DNA of 64,000 nucleotides from Cylindrospermum sp. NIES-4074 (lineage in GTDB: Bacteria; Cyanobacteriota; Cyanobacteriia; Cyanobacteriales; Nostocaceae), in contig AP018269.1 of assembly GCA_003994795.1 (NCBI GenBank), forward strand, positions 434,001-498,000, given 5' to 3'. Shown in pieces: positions 1-9,079 of the stretch (positions within the stretch are counted from its first letter, which is position 1; each line of letters opens with the position of its first letter). The translations under genes and the position numbers were made by a program. Below the pieces are notes generated by a model. The model had not been told where the DNA came from, did not search any database, and worked only from the letters and a program-made list of their open reading frames with translations.

Positions 1-445
1 CTCCATTGGTAAGGTGGAGATGCCAAAGATTGTTGGCGGTGAAGTTGGGTTGGGAGATCGACACCAATTTAGTCTGCGATCGCACTTCCACACCCCGTTG
101 AGCCACTTGCTTTGCCAAAAATCGGTCAAAACGGGTTCGGTCTAAATGCCACCCCGCGCCCCGTGCTGAATAGATGAAATGATTTTCCATCAGGAAAGGT
201 TGCCCCCAAACTGCGGCTTGACTGTGAACTGAGCGAAATTGCTCTGCCTCAAACCCCTCCCAAATGCCCAAATGGATCAGCAGTGGGCGAGCAATAGCAG
301 GTAAAACCTCGCCCACGCGGGGCTGATCGTAGGCTGAAGCTTCCAGCAAAATGATATTGAGGCTAGGGAAATGCGATCGCAACGACAACGCCGTGGCACA
401 GCCTGCTGCACCTCCGCCCAAAATCACAACATCATAGGTCTTCAA
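1..445 (-). CDS. LodB-like FAD-dependent oxidoreductase (partial, runs off left edge)
   Basis: About 148 N-terminal residues are visible and the C-terminus lies outside the window. Residues 2-20 carry a Rossmann FAD-binding stretch (YDVVILGGGAAGCATA), followed by an acidic strand end (LLEAS) and a QPRVGEVLP motif like that of the tryptophan-halogenase/LodB flavoprotein group. No ATG fits. TTG at 445 has AGGAG nine bases upstream, so I chose it; TTG at 451 is the alternative. It lies 24 bases after the stop of the 139-aa gene and belongs to the LodA operon. In the LodA/GoxA family the flavoprotein partner is needed to hydroxylate the Trp that becomes cysteine tryptophylquinone. The LodB role is inferred from this context plus the fold; by sequence alone it is a generic FAD monooxygenase/halogenase-like protein. 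Confidence 0.8.
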   Translation of the reverse strand, partial: MKTYDVVILGGGAAGCATALSLRSHFPSLNIILLEASAYDQPRVGEVLPAIARPLLIHLGIWEGFEAEQFRSVHSQAAVWGQPFLMENHFIYSARGAGWHLDRTRFDRFLAKQVAQRGVEVRSQTKLVSISQPNFTANNLWHLHLTNG

Positions 446-469
446 GGGCAAACTCTCCTAATTGACACG

Positions 470-889
470 TTAATTCTGTCGCACCGCGTAGAAAGAAGCG
501 ACAACCCCCGCTGGAGAAACACCCCCCCTCGAAGAGGAATGGGGAATAGTTCGCACCACAGATCCCACCATTGCTGCCCGTTGCAACGTGGCATCGCTGT
601 TGGGCCAGACTGGCACTAACCAGGCAATATAGTCATAGATCCACTCTTCCCCATTGACCAGCCCCTTGCCCTGAAACCGGGCCTGCATGGGAGAGCCATA
701 AGCTCGGCTACCGTGCAACTCCAGAGACCAGCCGTCGCCGCCAATAGTGCCTTGAAGCAGGTCAAACTCTGTCTCGTGAATGGCGATCGTCCCTCGACCA
801 AATTCCAAGTCATTAAACGCCTTCTTAATATCAGGATCATTTAACAGACTGCGATAAGTCCAAGACCCCACAAAAGGGTTATTGTTCAT
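470..889 (-). CDS. small conserved lipocalin-like protein in LodA operon
   Basis: 139 aa with no signal peptide or membrane segment. It opens NPFVGSWTYRSLLND, then has alternating short strands (GRGTIAIHE, GTIGGDGWSLELHG, ARFQGKGLVNGEEWIYDY) and ends with a conserved-looking VGSVVRTIPHS and PAGVVASFYAVRQ. This pattern suggests a small beta-barrel of lipocalin/avidin-like topology, but I cannot assign a function. Its ATG overlaps the TGA of the LodA-like gene (ATGA), so it is translationally coupled, and the LodB-like flavoprotein follows 24 bases later. The tight packing between oxidase and maturase suggests a role in assembly, a third subunit, or substrate or quinone handling. That role is inference. 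Confidence 0.85.
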   Translation of the reverse strand: MNNNPFVGSWTYRSLLNDPDIKKAFNDLEFGRGTIAIHETEFDLLQGTIGGDGWSLELHGSRAYGSPMQARFQGKGLVNGEEWIYDYIAWLVPVWPNSDATLQRAAMVGSVVRTIPHSSSRGGVSPAGVVASFYAVRQN

Positions 890-3609
890 AAATCCTCTTT
901 ACGTTCAACGCTAATGTATTTCTTGTCTGGAGAAGCTTTATCTTCTTCACGTGCTGGTAAAGGTAAATAGGGGTTGCGGATGATAAAGCCAAGACGAGAC
1001 CATTCCGTGACCATTTTCAGATTTCCGGCATTGGTCTGGGGTACACCACGAGACCAGTTTAAGTATTTATATTGGGGTTGTCCTCCATCAAAACCCACCA
1101 CTTCATAAGCTTGCAGGGGGCGATGGGCAGGCCACCACAGGGTTTCCCATACCTGCTGCTCTCGTTCCAGCCAAGTATCATTTCCACTGTCGGGGTTAAG
1201 TAAATTCCAATCTTTGTAGGTGATATTGATTTTGTGAGTAGTGCATTCATTAAAATCAGATTGCCAGGGTAATGCTATTTGTTTGGTCAAGTCTCCCGGC
1301 TGCAAGCCCTGATCAAAATTGCTGTCCTGACTGAGGTTAGTATCAACTGAAGAGGTGTAATCCTGGGCTGGAAGCCCGCGTTGATTAGCCTGAGCCGCAG
1401 TTTGGGGAAAGTTGGAGAAATCAGGATCAGCTTTGAGTCGGTAGGGTTCTTTATAAATGGCAGGATTACGAATCAGCCAACCCACTTCTCCCCCTGGACA
1501 AAATGCTCCACCCAAAACATTCATCAATACGCCCTGATCTAAATCTCGTCCAGTTTTATTGACCCAATTTTTATAGGGGTGGAATACATCTATCTCGTCT
1601 GGTTTAACCCAACCCTCATCAATCTCGTTATAGAATTTGCCTTCCGCCCATTGTCGCAAGATATGAAGCTGATAGTCAGTCATGCGTAGGAACTTGGATG
1701 GAGCAACATTATTGAAGGGATTATCTCCTGCCAACAGGGGCATCAAGGGCAGGTTAGAGGTGCGGTTTTTGGGTGCGCCACCCAGGCGGAACCGATTTTC
1801 TTCATCCGGTTGTCGCATGATATCGTAGAGAAATTTCCTCTCTTTGCGGAAGCGATCGTAGGTACAATCCGTCTTTGCTTTTTCAAAAGCGTCTTCCAAC
1901 AGCTTTCCAGTGTGAAACTCTTGGAGACATTGAGACAAATTAGGGCGAAAATCCTCTTTTTCATCCTCATTAGGACGACGGGAGAGCTTTCGATTCACTG
2001 GATCTCTTTCATTAATCAGCTCGTTGATCTGATTTTCTAAGAGTGTTACAGCACTGGTGTAGTGCTTTTTTAAGTCACTTGTTTCCGGCTCGGCTTGAAC
2101 TTGCCTATAAAGTTTTTGCCAGCTTTGCAAATATTGAATCGGATCTGTATCCGATTTGTGTTCGATATGGGCTAAACATTCTATGGAGCGGACAAAGGTA
2201 AGGGCTATATCCTTAAGTTTATTCCAATTGTTTTGAGTTTCAAGCTTAGAGAGAAAGCCTTGGTTCGGTTGCAAATTATAGGGTTCTTTTTTGAGCTTCT
2301 CATCCCAGAGGTGAAATTGCCGTTCTAAAAATTCCGCCCAAAGTCCACCATCCCTATATTTGTTAATCAAGTTCTTTAATTGACGCTTGAGAGGTTTGTC
2401 CATGATTTTGGGTGGCACCGACAGTTTATCAGGGTCGATGTTGCCTCGCCCGGTTTGGTTATGGGGAAGATTAGACTCTTTCAGGATGTTAGTCAGGTAG
2501 GTGAACTCATCAGCACGGAACAAAATTGGCCAAATATCCCGATAAAACCAAGGTTTATACTGGAGATTCCAAGTCAGACGGTAGCGTTTCCAATGTCGGA
2601 GGGCATCAGGATCGCTGGTATCAATCTTTTCAGGATTATCGAAAGTGCCTGCTTTGCCATAAATGTCAGTGCGATAGGCAAATTCCCGAATCGCCAAATC
2701 GTAAATTACGTCATCTGCCGTAACGATATCCAGAATTTGCGGTACATAGGCAGGATAGCCCACCACAACCCAGGCAGGATATTCCACATCAATAAATCGC
2801 TGGCGCTCAACTTGCTGAGAATACATCACTAACCGCGCTGTGACTACTCCATCAGAAGTGTCATCAAACCAACCGTCATTATTGGCGTAGGTATCAATGC
2901 GGGGATGTCCTAGCCCTCGCTTGACTGTGCCAGATTTGCCATGACCGCCCAAGACCAGCAGACGGCCTGCATTGTCTGTTTTCAGTTCTCCCAGAGTGTT
3001 GATCGAATTGGGCAACAGTTCTGGCGGAAATGTGGGAGCATAGACATCTTTATTATCTAGGTTGTCTCGACTGAAATTCGCCTGACGGCGATCGCTAACA
3101 TTCACCACCTGACCACCTGGATCAATGATCAATTGTTGGCGGGCTTCTGGTTCTGTAATGTCAGCATTGCGTCGGGGGTGGTTGGCATCATAGCCATGTT
3201 CACCTTGCAGGGCATCAAATTCATACCAGACAGCTTTTTTGTTGGCTAAATACACTCGCCATTCAATGTCCACCAAAATGCCCTCATTGCCACCTCCTTG
3301 GATTTTGTCACCTAATTTCAGGGGGCGACCCTCTGTACTATCGTTGTCGTAGACATACAACTGAAACCGAGCAGCCTGACGCTTGATTCGTCCTTGCCCA
3401 TCTTTGAACTGGGTAATGGTCACTTCGGACTGACCATCAGGGGAAAATAAGGGGTTGCCTTGGGCATCGCAGGCAAGGGGCAAGCCGGTGGGTTTCTCTG
3501 GGGAAATGCAAAATTTGGTGGGACTATCCCCCAGTCGCGCAATGCCGATACCAGGATGAATGCGGTAAGTTGGGACTGCTTGTTTGTCTGTACTTTTGTT
3601 CATACTCAT
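886..3609 (-). CDS. LodA-like cysteine tryptophylquinone (CTQ) amino-acid oxidase
   Basis: 907 aa, with no signal peptide. The N-terminus (YRIHPGIGIARLGDSP) is the signature opening of the LodA/GoxA family, which oxidises lysine or glycine to release H2O2 and ammonia. The two residues expected to form CTQ are present: Cys704 in GGAFCPGGE and Trp782 in ALPWQSDFNEC, 78 residues apart. FLRMTDYQ (about 640) and QWAEGKF are also family-like. M. mediterranea LodA is about 726 aa. The excess here is a charged, helix-rich insert at roughly residues 400-610. An AGGA ribosome site precedes ATG 3609. It starts 15 bases after the tyrosinase stop and overlaps the next gene by 4 bases. Substrate is unknown: lysine, glycine or another amine are all possible. 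Confidence 0.85.
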   Translation of the reverse strand: MSMNKSTDKQAVPTYRIHPGIGIARLGDSPTKFCISPEKPTGLPLACDAQGNPLFSPDGQSEVTITQFKDGQGRIKRQAARFQLYVYDNDSTEGRPLKLGDKIQGGGNEGILVDIEWRVYLANKKAVWYEFDALQGEHGYDANHPRRNADITEPEARQQLIIDPGGQVVNVSDRRQANFSRDNLDNKDVYAPTFPPELLPNSINTLGELKTDNAGRLLVLGGHGKSGTVKRGLGHPRIDTYANNDGWFDDTSDGVVTARLVMYSQQVERQRFIDVEYPAWVVVGYPAYVPQILDIVTADDVIYDLAIREFAYRTDIYGKAGTFDNPEKIDTSDPDALRHWKRYRLTWNLQYKPWFYRDIWPILFRADEFTYLTNILKESNLPHNQTGRGNIDPDKLSVPPKIMDKPLKRQLKNLINKYRDGGLWAEFLERQFHLWDEKLKKEPYNLQPNQGFLSKLETQNNWNKLKDIALTFVRSIECLAHIEHKSDTDPIQYLQSWQKLYRQVQAEPETSDLKKHYTSAVTLLENQINELINERDPVNRKLSRRPNEDEKEDFRPNLSQCLQEFHTGKLLEDAFEKAKTDCTYDRFRKERKFLYDIMRQPDEENRFRLGGAPKNRTSNLPLMPLLAGDNPFNNVAPSKFLRMTDYQLHILRQWAEGKFYNEIDEGWVKPDEIDVFHPYKNWVNKTGRDLDQGVLMNVLGGAFCPGGEVGWLIRNPAIYKEPYRLKADPDFSNFPQTAAQANQRGLPAQDYTSSVDTNLSQDSNFDQGLQPGDLTKQIALPWQSDFNECTTHKINITYKDWNLLNPDSGNDTWLEREQQVWETLWWPAHRPLQAYEVVGFDGGQPQYKYLNWSRGVPQTNAGNLKMVTEWSRLGFIIRNPYLPLPAREEDKASPDKKYISVERKEDL

Positions 3610-3624
3610 AAAATCCTCTTCTAA

Positions 3625-5691
3625 TCAATCTAAGAAGTTTAGGGAAACGCTCTTAAGGCGTAATAGCTCATGGTCTTCCTGGTAATCAGCACCAATCACC
3701 ACTAAGGTGACCTGTAATGTGGTGGTATCTGGTTTCAGAAGGCGTTTAGCGCATTTGGTGACGTTGAGCCGATAGTTACGAGGAGTGTTATGGTCTCTGG
3801 GGCGGAGGTCATACTCCCGTCGTCGCAAGGGTGCTGGCTCGCAGTGACCAGGGCCGCCATAACAGGCTCCATGACCAAAAACGGCAAGATAGCCACCGTA
3901 ATGAGGATTGTCCAGAGGTGTACTGGCATTAGCGTCGGGCAGATTCAGAAAGACGCGGATAAAGCAGGAACGTAATAACTGGGGAACCCGATGCAGCCGT
4001 ACTTCAGCTTTAGTAAAGCCACTGCTCTTGATCGCCGAAACATCAATCATCTTGGAGACAAACCGCCCTACAGGTACTTCTAAACCCACAGGGAAAAGAT
4101 AAGTATTCTTGACATATTCATAGCCAAACCGCTCTATTTTCAAGGTGTCGCGAATTGTGTAACTCCAGGGGGTCAAAACTGCATCTAAATCGGCGGGAAC
4201 AGATTCGGGATGTTGCTGTTGCCATTCCCACCACAGGCGATCGATATTGGCATGAATCGGCCAAAATACCGGATCGTAAGCGGCGGTGAGATTGCTGAAC
4301 ATATCACCCATTTCAGGCTGGCTATACAAGTCATCCAGTTTGTGCAATTTGCGTCCCGCTACCTTGACGGCTTTATTACGATTAGCTGCTTCAGGAGCAA
4401 TATTGTTCTGATTTTTATCACCCTCATATTCTGGGTTCATGCCCCCTGTCCAAATATGCATAGTGTTGTGGGGGTTCTGATCTATAAAGCCATAAGAATC
4501 GTTGTAAAGGCTACCACCACCAAAATCCCGAAAGGATTGTAAACTCATGATCTGCTCCATATCATGGGCTGAAGGATAATGGTAATGAATTACTCGGTTA
4601 ATCGTCCCTCCGTTTTTATATTGACCGGGATAGCGCAAGGGATACCAGAGGGCATTGGCTGCAAGTAGGGCATCAATAAAACGGTTACGATAGTTCCCTT
4701 GGGTATATTGTTTACCGATGCATTTCTCTACAGCAGCAAAAAAATCAGTCTGGGTGGCAAAGGTGGTATAACATTTTTGCGACGGGTCATATACCAAACC
4801 TTTTTCTTTTAGGCATTCTGTGGGAATATCATGCTTAGACAAAAACTCTAGAGATTTTGTTGTCAAATAAGCTTGCAAAGCTTTGGGAATGCGCCAACCT
4901 TTCTCTGGGTGTTCAGGTTTGTATTGGCGCATAGTCCAGTCCCAATAGGGCATTGTCACACCGGGGCAATGATCCTGGAGTGCTTGCTCGAATTCATAGA
5001 GGTAGATGCGATGCCAGGGCAAAAACCTCTCCCATCCATGTTGACAATGATTTTGGTGAATCAGCGCCAGGTTGTTGTAATTACGACCATCTAGCGGCCA
5101 CTTGTTTAGGTTATATAACTCTCGAAAGGCACAGCGCAGGTTTTCCAATTGACTTTCGCTCATGCAGTCAATGTTCATGCGCTGTTTGAGTTCCCCTGCC
5201 TCATATTGATAGTTAGTCACAGATTCGTCAGGATATTCATTACCTGCGATCTCATGACTAAACACAAACACAAGGTCTTTCTTCTCAGTCTCTGTGTTAG
5301 GTTTTTCTATCTCAAACTCATAAGTCTTGACGTTAACAGGACAGCCACTATCAATCCAATCGCTGATAAGTTGGATATTTTCAGCCGAAACAGGATTCCC
5401 CCCCCAAGGCAATGGCGGAAACTGGGAGCCATCAAAGGGGGTTTTGCCGCGTAAGCCTTTAATCAAGTTCGATTGTTCCCCCCTTCCTGCTGAATTGCCT
5501 TCTGTGCTTTCATTTGTACCGCAGCAAGATTTGACTGGAACTGGGGCAATCAGTGGAAGACCGTGTAACTTAGCACTCAAAAACTTTTCGATATCGAATT
5601 CCCATAAGGGTTGTCCACCGTATGCTTCAGGATGAGCGTTCGCAGCCTCTCGCAAAATTTTCTGAACTTTCTCAAAATTACTATTGCTCAT
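3625..5691 (-). CDS. tyrosinase / polyphenol oxidase with extra N-terminal domain
   Basis: 688 aa binuclear type-3 copper enzyme that oxidises phenols or catechols to quinones. CuA site: His218 and His227 ([11 protein letters not shown]) with His212 or His215 as the third ligand. Cys216 sits two before His218, the C-x-H arrangement that forms a thioether in fungal tyrosinases. CuB site: His408 and His412 (HNTMH), and His480 in [11 protein letters not shown]. The spacing from 412 to 480 is longer than usual, implying an insert of about 45 aa. The C-terminal 170 aa form a beta-rich lid-like domain. The N-terminal 130 aa end with PLPWGGNP and [11 protein letters not shown], resembling the tail of a c-type cytochrome but with no CxxCH, so not haem-binding. 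There is no signal peptide. It is followed 15 bases later by the LodA-like gene. Confidence 0.88.
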   Translation of the reverse strand: MSNSNFEKVQKILREAANAHPEAYGGQPLWEFDIEKFLSAKLHGLPLIAPVPVKSCCGTNESTEGNSAGRGEQSNLIKGLRGKTPFDGSQFPPLPWGGNPVSAENIQLISDWIDSGCPVNVKTYEFEIEKPNTETEKKDLVFVFSHEIAGNEYPDESVTNYQYEAGELKQRMNIDCMSESQLENLRCAFRELYNLNKWPLDGRNYNNLALIHQNHCQHGWERFLPWHRIYLYEFEQALQDHCPGVTMPYWDWTMRQYKPEHPEKGWRIPKALQAYLTTKSLEFLSKHDIPTECLKEKGLVYDPSQKCYTTFATQTDFFAAVEKCIGKQYTQGNYRNRFIDALLAANALWYPLRYPGQYKNGGTINRVIHYHYPSAHDMEQIMSLQSFRDFGGGSLYNDSYGFIDQNPHNTMHIWTGGMNPEYEGDKNQNNIAPEAANRNKAVKVAGRKLHKLDDLYSQPEMGDMFSNLTAAYDPVFWPIHANIDRLWWEWQQQHPESVPADLDAVLTPWSYTIRDTLKIERFGYEYVKNTYLFPVGLEVPVGRFVSKMIDVSAIKSSGFTKAEVRLHRVPQLLRSCFIRVFLNLPDANASTPLDNPHYGGYLAVFGHGACYGGPGHCEPAPLRRREYDLRPRDHNTPRNYRLNVTKCAKRLLKPDTTTLQVTLVVIGADYQEDHELLRLKSVSLNFLD

Positions 5692-5755
5692 AATTTGACC
5701 TCAAAAGTACAAATGGGGAATTATGAAAAACTCGGTAGTGCTCAAGGGGGAAAAT

Positions 5756-5824
5756 AGACATCTCCAGAAATTAGACCTTAATTTAGACAGCATCAGGATT
5801 TGAGGTTCTTTGGCGGAGATGTCT
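5756..5824. repeat. inverted repeat between oxidase genes
   Basis: AGACATCTCC (5756-5765) pairs with GGAGATGTCT (5815-5824), a perfect 10-bp inverted repeat with a 49-base loop. It lies in the 279-base gap between the multicopper oxidase stop and the tyrosinase start. It could be a regulator site, a weak attenuator or a decayed element end. Confidence 0.45.
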
Positions 5825-5961
5825 ATAAAGATGACGTACCAAACAGCACTAATGTGAATAGTTTTGCCAAGATATTGCTGGACAAACCAGATGATGAGGG
5901 GGTCTTTCTAGAGCAGCTCACAACACTTCTCGAAGACGACCCCCACATACATCGGCTGTGA
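5782..5961 (+). other. unassigned open frame of 59 codons without ATG, possible gene remnant
   Basis: Plus-strand frame opened by a TAA at 5779 and closed by TGA at 5959. The conceptual protein is acidic and compositionally gene-like (LRFFGGDVYKDD, then SFAKILLDKPDDEGVF, then LEQLTTLLEDDPHIHRL), unlike a chance frame. It has no ATG start. It may be the 3' end of a gene destroyed when the copper-enzyme cluster formed. I do not recognise a family. Confidence 0.3.
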
Positions 5962-5970
5962 AACCACTAT

Positions 5971-8055
5971 TTACTGATGACTGGTAGTGTTTGTACCTGC
6001 ACCTTTCGCGGGGTCAACAATACTGACGTTCTGCATCATGCCTTGGTCTTCATGGTCTAGAATATGGCAGTGAATCACAAATTCGCCGGGATAACGTTGG
6101 TAACGGGTGCGGACGACGATGGTGTAATTTGGTTTTACAAAGAGGGTGTCTTTCCAGACGCCTTTCAGCCCAGGATACTGCGGATCATTCGTGCCGCTAA
6201 AATTATCGACCGCACCCGGCAAACTGACATCCTTGTTATTCTTGTCACTGATTTTGACGATCTGGAAAGGATTCACATGGATGTGGAACGGATGGCTGGC
6301 GGCGCCCGACTGCAAAGTCCATTCATCGGCACTGCCTAGTTTCAGCTTCCGGTCGATGCGGGTGTGATCGTAAGGTTGGGCATCTTTAGTATCCAGAGTG
6401 TTGCTGATCTCGAACTTGGTGGGTGAGTTGGAAATGAAGAAAGTCAGTTCTTGTTTGTTGCCTTTGACTTCATTGTCTTTAATGACAGTATGAGGTGTAA
6501 AGGCGGAGAGTTTTAGATCATCTTTCAGATCGTTTACAATGTTCTCCTTGAGCAAAGTCGAAATGGAGAGATTGCCAGCAGCCTCAACAAGTTTATCTGT
6601 CAGATAACCGTGAATATCATACTTTTCCTTTTCGTCTTGGGTCACTGAGACTTCAACCACACCCAGCAGTTGGCGGCTCTCTCCCTGTGCGTTGACACTT
6701 CCCAAAGCTGGGGCAGATGCATCGACCACACAGTATTTACCCGCTTCGGGGAAAACCACGAGCGCATCGCTGCGGTAGCCGGGTTGCAAGGTGGTCAAGG
6801 TGGTTTGCCATGCCTGGGATCTGGTCAGTCCGTCGTCGGCGATGACGTGGTATTTGATTGGATCTCCTGTACAATTTTTGCCGATGTAACTATCGGCATC
6901 GGCGGTTTTCAACGTGTTGAAATTGGGTGGGTTCTCTTTCAACTTCCGAAACTCCAAGTTGATGGTGGCGCGCACACCCCCATGAATTATCCGCCATCGC
7001 TCTATTTCGCCTGCCTTGGCATCCTTGAAGGTTGGCAGAATCTCTCCATTAATACTTGTGTAACGCCCAGATTCACCCCAGGTGCCAGGTCCGAAGAACC
7101 GATTGTAAGACTCGATTTTACCAATTTCATTGGGTTCACAAACCCAGGCAACAACTTTACCTTTTCGATCTTTTTTATCCTTGATCTCACCATTTTCATA
7201 AAGGCAAGCATATTGAATTTGCTGTAGCACCAAGATTCGTTCTTTGATCTCGGCTTTATTCAGCAAGGTGTCAATGTCGCCATTAACACTTTCGCTAGGC
7301 AATCTATCGCCACGTACAATGAAAGCACCTGCCATGCCACTCGCTACTTGAATTGCAGTTGAGCCATGTCGGTGGGGGTGATACCAAAAGGTGCCAGCCG
7401 GATGGTCGCGCGGAATTTTGTATTCGTATGTGAAGGTCTCACCGGGCTCGATTGTCAACAGCACATTATCACTATTGCCATTTGGACTGATCCACAAGCC
7501 GTGAGAATGCAAATTCGTGCGGTTGTAGTTGTAGCAATTAAGCACGTTCTCATCTGTTGTATCACGGCTGTCTTTGCAATCAGGACTAGGTTGATCCGGC
7601 AGTTTGTTGTTCAGGTTGATACGCACAGTGTCACCTGGTTTGGCCTCGATGGTTGGGGCGACAAAAGGTGTCTTTTCACTAGTACCTGTTCCCTGATAGC
7701 TACGCAATAACACTGTGTCATAAGAAGGTTTAGATGGATCTTTTGGATCTCGTTTTGCTGGGTTATTGAGTTCTGCCTTGACATATTTAATATCAAGATC
7801 AAACACTTTGTTGTCTGGCGGTTGATTTTGTTGTGTAGTAACTGGAGTAGCTTTCCTACGGGGTGGCAACAGTGGCGGATTTCTAAAAATCTCTTGTGCT
7901 AATGCGGGTTTTTCTAAGACGCTTCCTGCTGGCGCTGCTTGTACAGATGGCACTGAGAACACCATCAATATTGATATGCAAGCCGCGAAAGCAACCATTT
8001 TCCAGGCTCGAATTAAACCCGGATGATGATTGTTGTACTCTAATGTTTTGGACAT
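5971..8055 (-). CDS. multicopper oxidase (laccase-like), secreted
   Basis: 694 aa. A signal peptide is visible at residues 1-41 (hydrophobic FAACISILMVFSV, cleavage near VQA-AP). Three cupredoxin domains carry all four copper motifs: HSHG, WYHPHRHG, HPFHIH near residue 590, and HCHILDHEDQGMM near the C-terminus. The last includes the Cys linking type-1 and type-2/3 copper, plus an axial Met. Such enzymes oxidise phenols, metals or amines with four-electron reduction of oxygen to water. It is on the same strand as the tyrosinase and LodA-like genes but 279 bases away, so it may have its own transcript. It acts outside the plasma membrane, whereas the tyrosinase and LodA-like proteins have no signal. 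Substrate is unknown. Confidence 0.9.
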   Translation of the reverse strand: MSKTLEYNNHHPGLIRAWKMVAFAACISILMVFSVPSVQAAPAGSVLEKPALAQEIFRNPPLLPPRRKATPVTTQQNQPPDNKVFDLDIKYVKAELNNPAKRDPKDPSKPSYDTVLLRSYQGTGTSEKTPFVAPTIEAKPGDTVRINLNNKLPDQPSPDCKDSRDTTDENVLNCYNYNRTNLHSHGLWISPNGNSDNVLLTIEPGETFTYEYKIPRDHPAGTFWYHPHRHGSTAIQVASGMAGAFIVRGDRLPSESVNGDIDTLLNKAEIKERILVLQQIQYACLYENGEIKDKKDRKGKVVAWVCEPNEIGKIESYNRFFGPGTWGESGRYTSINGEILPTFKDAKAGEIERWRIIHGGVRATINLEFRKLKENPPNFNTLKTADADSYIGKNCTGDPIKYHVIADDGLTRSQAWQTTLTTLQPGYRSDALVVFPEAGKYCVVDASAPALGSVNAQGESRQLLGVVEVSVTQDEKEKYDIHGYLTDKLVEAAGNLSISTLLKENIVNDLKDDLKLSAFTPHTVIKDNEVKGNKQELTFFISNSPTKFEISNTLDTKDAQPYDHTRIDRKLKLGSADEWTLQSGAASHPFHIHVNPFQIVKISDKNNKDVSLPGAVDNFSGTNDPQYPGLKGVWKDTLFVKPNYTIVVRTRYQRYPGEFVIHCHILDHEDQGMMQNVSIVDPAKGAGTNTTSHQ

Positions 8056-8111
8056 TTCTTAATCCTTTGTTACTTTACTGATACCTGGCACTGTTCTCAA
8101 TTAACCCAAAG

Positions 8112-8169
8112 GTGGGCAATGCCCGCGACGCAAGAATCGGGGTTTCATGGCAATAAAAGCATTGCCCAC
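8112..8169. repeat. palindromic dispersed repeat (GTGGGCAATG ends)
   Basis: GTGGGCAATG at 8112 pairs with CATTGCCCAC ending at 8169. The spacer between holds no gene. This looks like the small MITE/REP type common in Nostoc genomes. Confidence 0.55.
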
Positions 8170-8270
8170 ACTACAAAAATTGGCATTAAATAACTGGTGC
8201 AAGTTGCGATCGCTCAAAGCACACGATTACAAACCCACAACAAATGAAACGCCGTCGAGATTTAAAACCT

Positions 8271-8304
8271 AAAACCCTTATCTGGCAAGGGTTTTAATTT
8301 TTTT
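8271..8304 (+). terminator. hairpin with T-run (terminator-like)
   Basis: AAAACCCTT and AAGGGTTTT form a 9-bp stem with an 8-base loop, followed by AA and seven Ts. It reads as an intrinsic terminator on the plus strand, but no plus-strand gene lies just upstream. It overlaps the decayed XRE fragment, so it may be fortuitous or end an unseen RNA. Confidence 0.4.
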
Positions 8305-8410
8305 CTTGAAAGCAACGATTAATTGTCGGATACTTATATGTGCTGCAAACTGTTCTTGTGTGAGTCCAGTCAGCAGCGGCAATTCCCGAATCAATTGGCC
8401 AATTCCCGGC
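8285..8410 (-). pseudogene. remnant of XRE-family helix-turn-helix regulator
   Basis: On the minus strand one frame reads GQLIRELPLLTGLTQEQFAA, typical of the start of a cyanobacterial XRE helix-turn-helix domain. The family continuation (YPTINR) is found only after a change of frame and then meets a stop. Only about 35 residues remain, with neither an intact start nor the rest of the protein. Assignment rests on motif memory, not on a search. Confidence 0.5.
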
Positions 8411-8572
8411 TATTTGATTACCAAAGAATTTTTAATTGTCATCTGTCTTAAGACAGAAAGAATAATAGATTAAAAAAGATAATAAGCATATTGACAGCCA
8501 ATAGCAATCATCAATCTATTGGGATTTATTTATTCTCTGATGACAGTAAATTAATTTACTTATATAGCGGTT

Positions 8573-8668
8573 CTCGGTTGAGTGAGATACAAGAACCCCA
8601 CCCCCAACCCCCTCCCCGCAAGCGATGAGGGGACTATGATGTATCTCATCTAAGTGCATACCGCTATA
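8573..8668. repeat. MITE-like element with TATAGCGG ends
   Basis: TATAGCGG at 8573 and CCGCTATA ending at 8668 are perfect inverted ends around a 96-bp element. Its interior has a C-rich tract (8592-8622) and a second small inverted pair, GAGATAC/GTATCTC. A chance reading frame crosses it. Confidence 0.6.
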
Positions 8669-8776
8669 ATTCAATGTAAATAATCCTGTATGATACCTTC
8701 GCCAACAAAAGAGTATGAAGAGAGAGGGCTGATGTAGTAAAGTTGTGGTCTTCAAAAACGACAAAAGCTACAAACT

Positions 8777-9079
8777 ATGTCAGTATCAAAGAAAAGTACA
8801 AGTCAAGGAATTCTCTTAATTACCGTAGTTGCACCGGGTTTAATTGCTTTGGTAATCTCGCTTTATTACTTTGGCACAGATTACGCAGCACTAATTAAAG
8901 CTGAAACTTACGTCACACAACTAGTAGAAGATGCAAATACCAGTGAGAGAAAATTAGAGTACGCCTATCATCGTACTTTATTACATCGCATCAATGTATT
9001 GGCTGATGGTACTTGGGGATTGTTGGGATGTATGATTGCAGCGATAGGCATACATGGCTTAACTAATTTGAGAGATTGA
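8777..9079 (+). CDS. small conserved membrane protein
   Basis: 100 aa. One strong transmembrane helix near residues 12-32 ([20 protein letters not shown]) and a second near 77-93 ([16 protein letters not shown]), with a charged loop between. There is no known domain. ATG 8777 is the only reasonable start. Its end overlaps the 3' end of trmFO on the opposite strand by 21 bases. Function unknown. Confidence 0.7.
   Translation: MSVSKKSTSQGILLITVVAPGLIALVISLYYFGTDYAALIKAETYVTQLVEDANTSERKLEYAYHRTLLHRINVLADGTWGLLGCMIAAIGIHGLTNLRD

Noticed and set aside
371-619. 82-codon plus-strand frame over the lodB start
   Set aside because: Antisense to two better genes; composition is Arg/His/Cys-rich and the frame has no ribosome site.
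8516-8764. 82-codon minus-strand frame
   Set aside because: Most of it lies inside the TATAGCGG MITE-like element and its C-rich tract; no domain.
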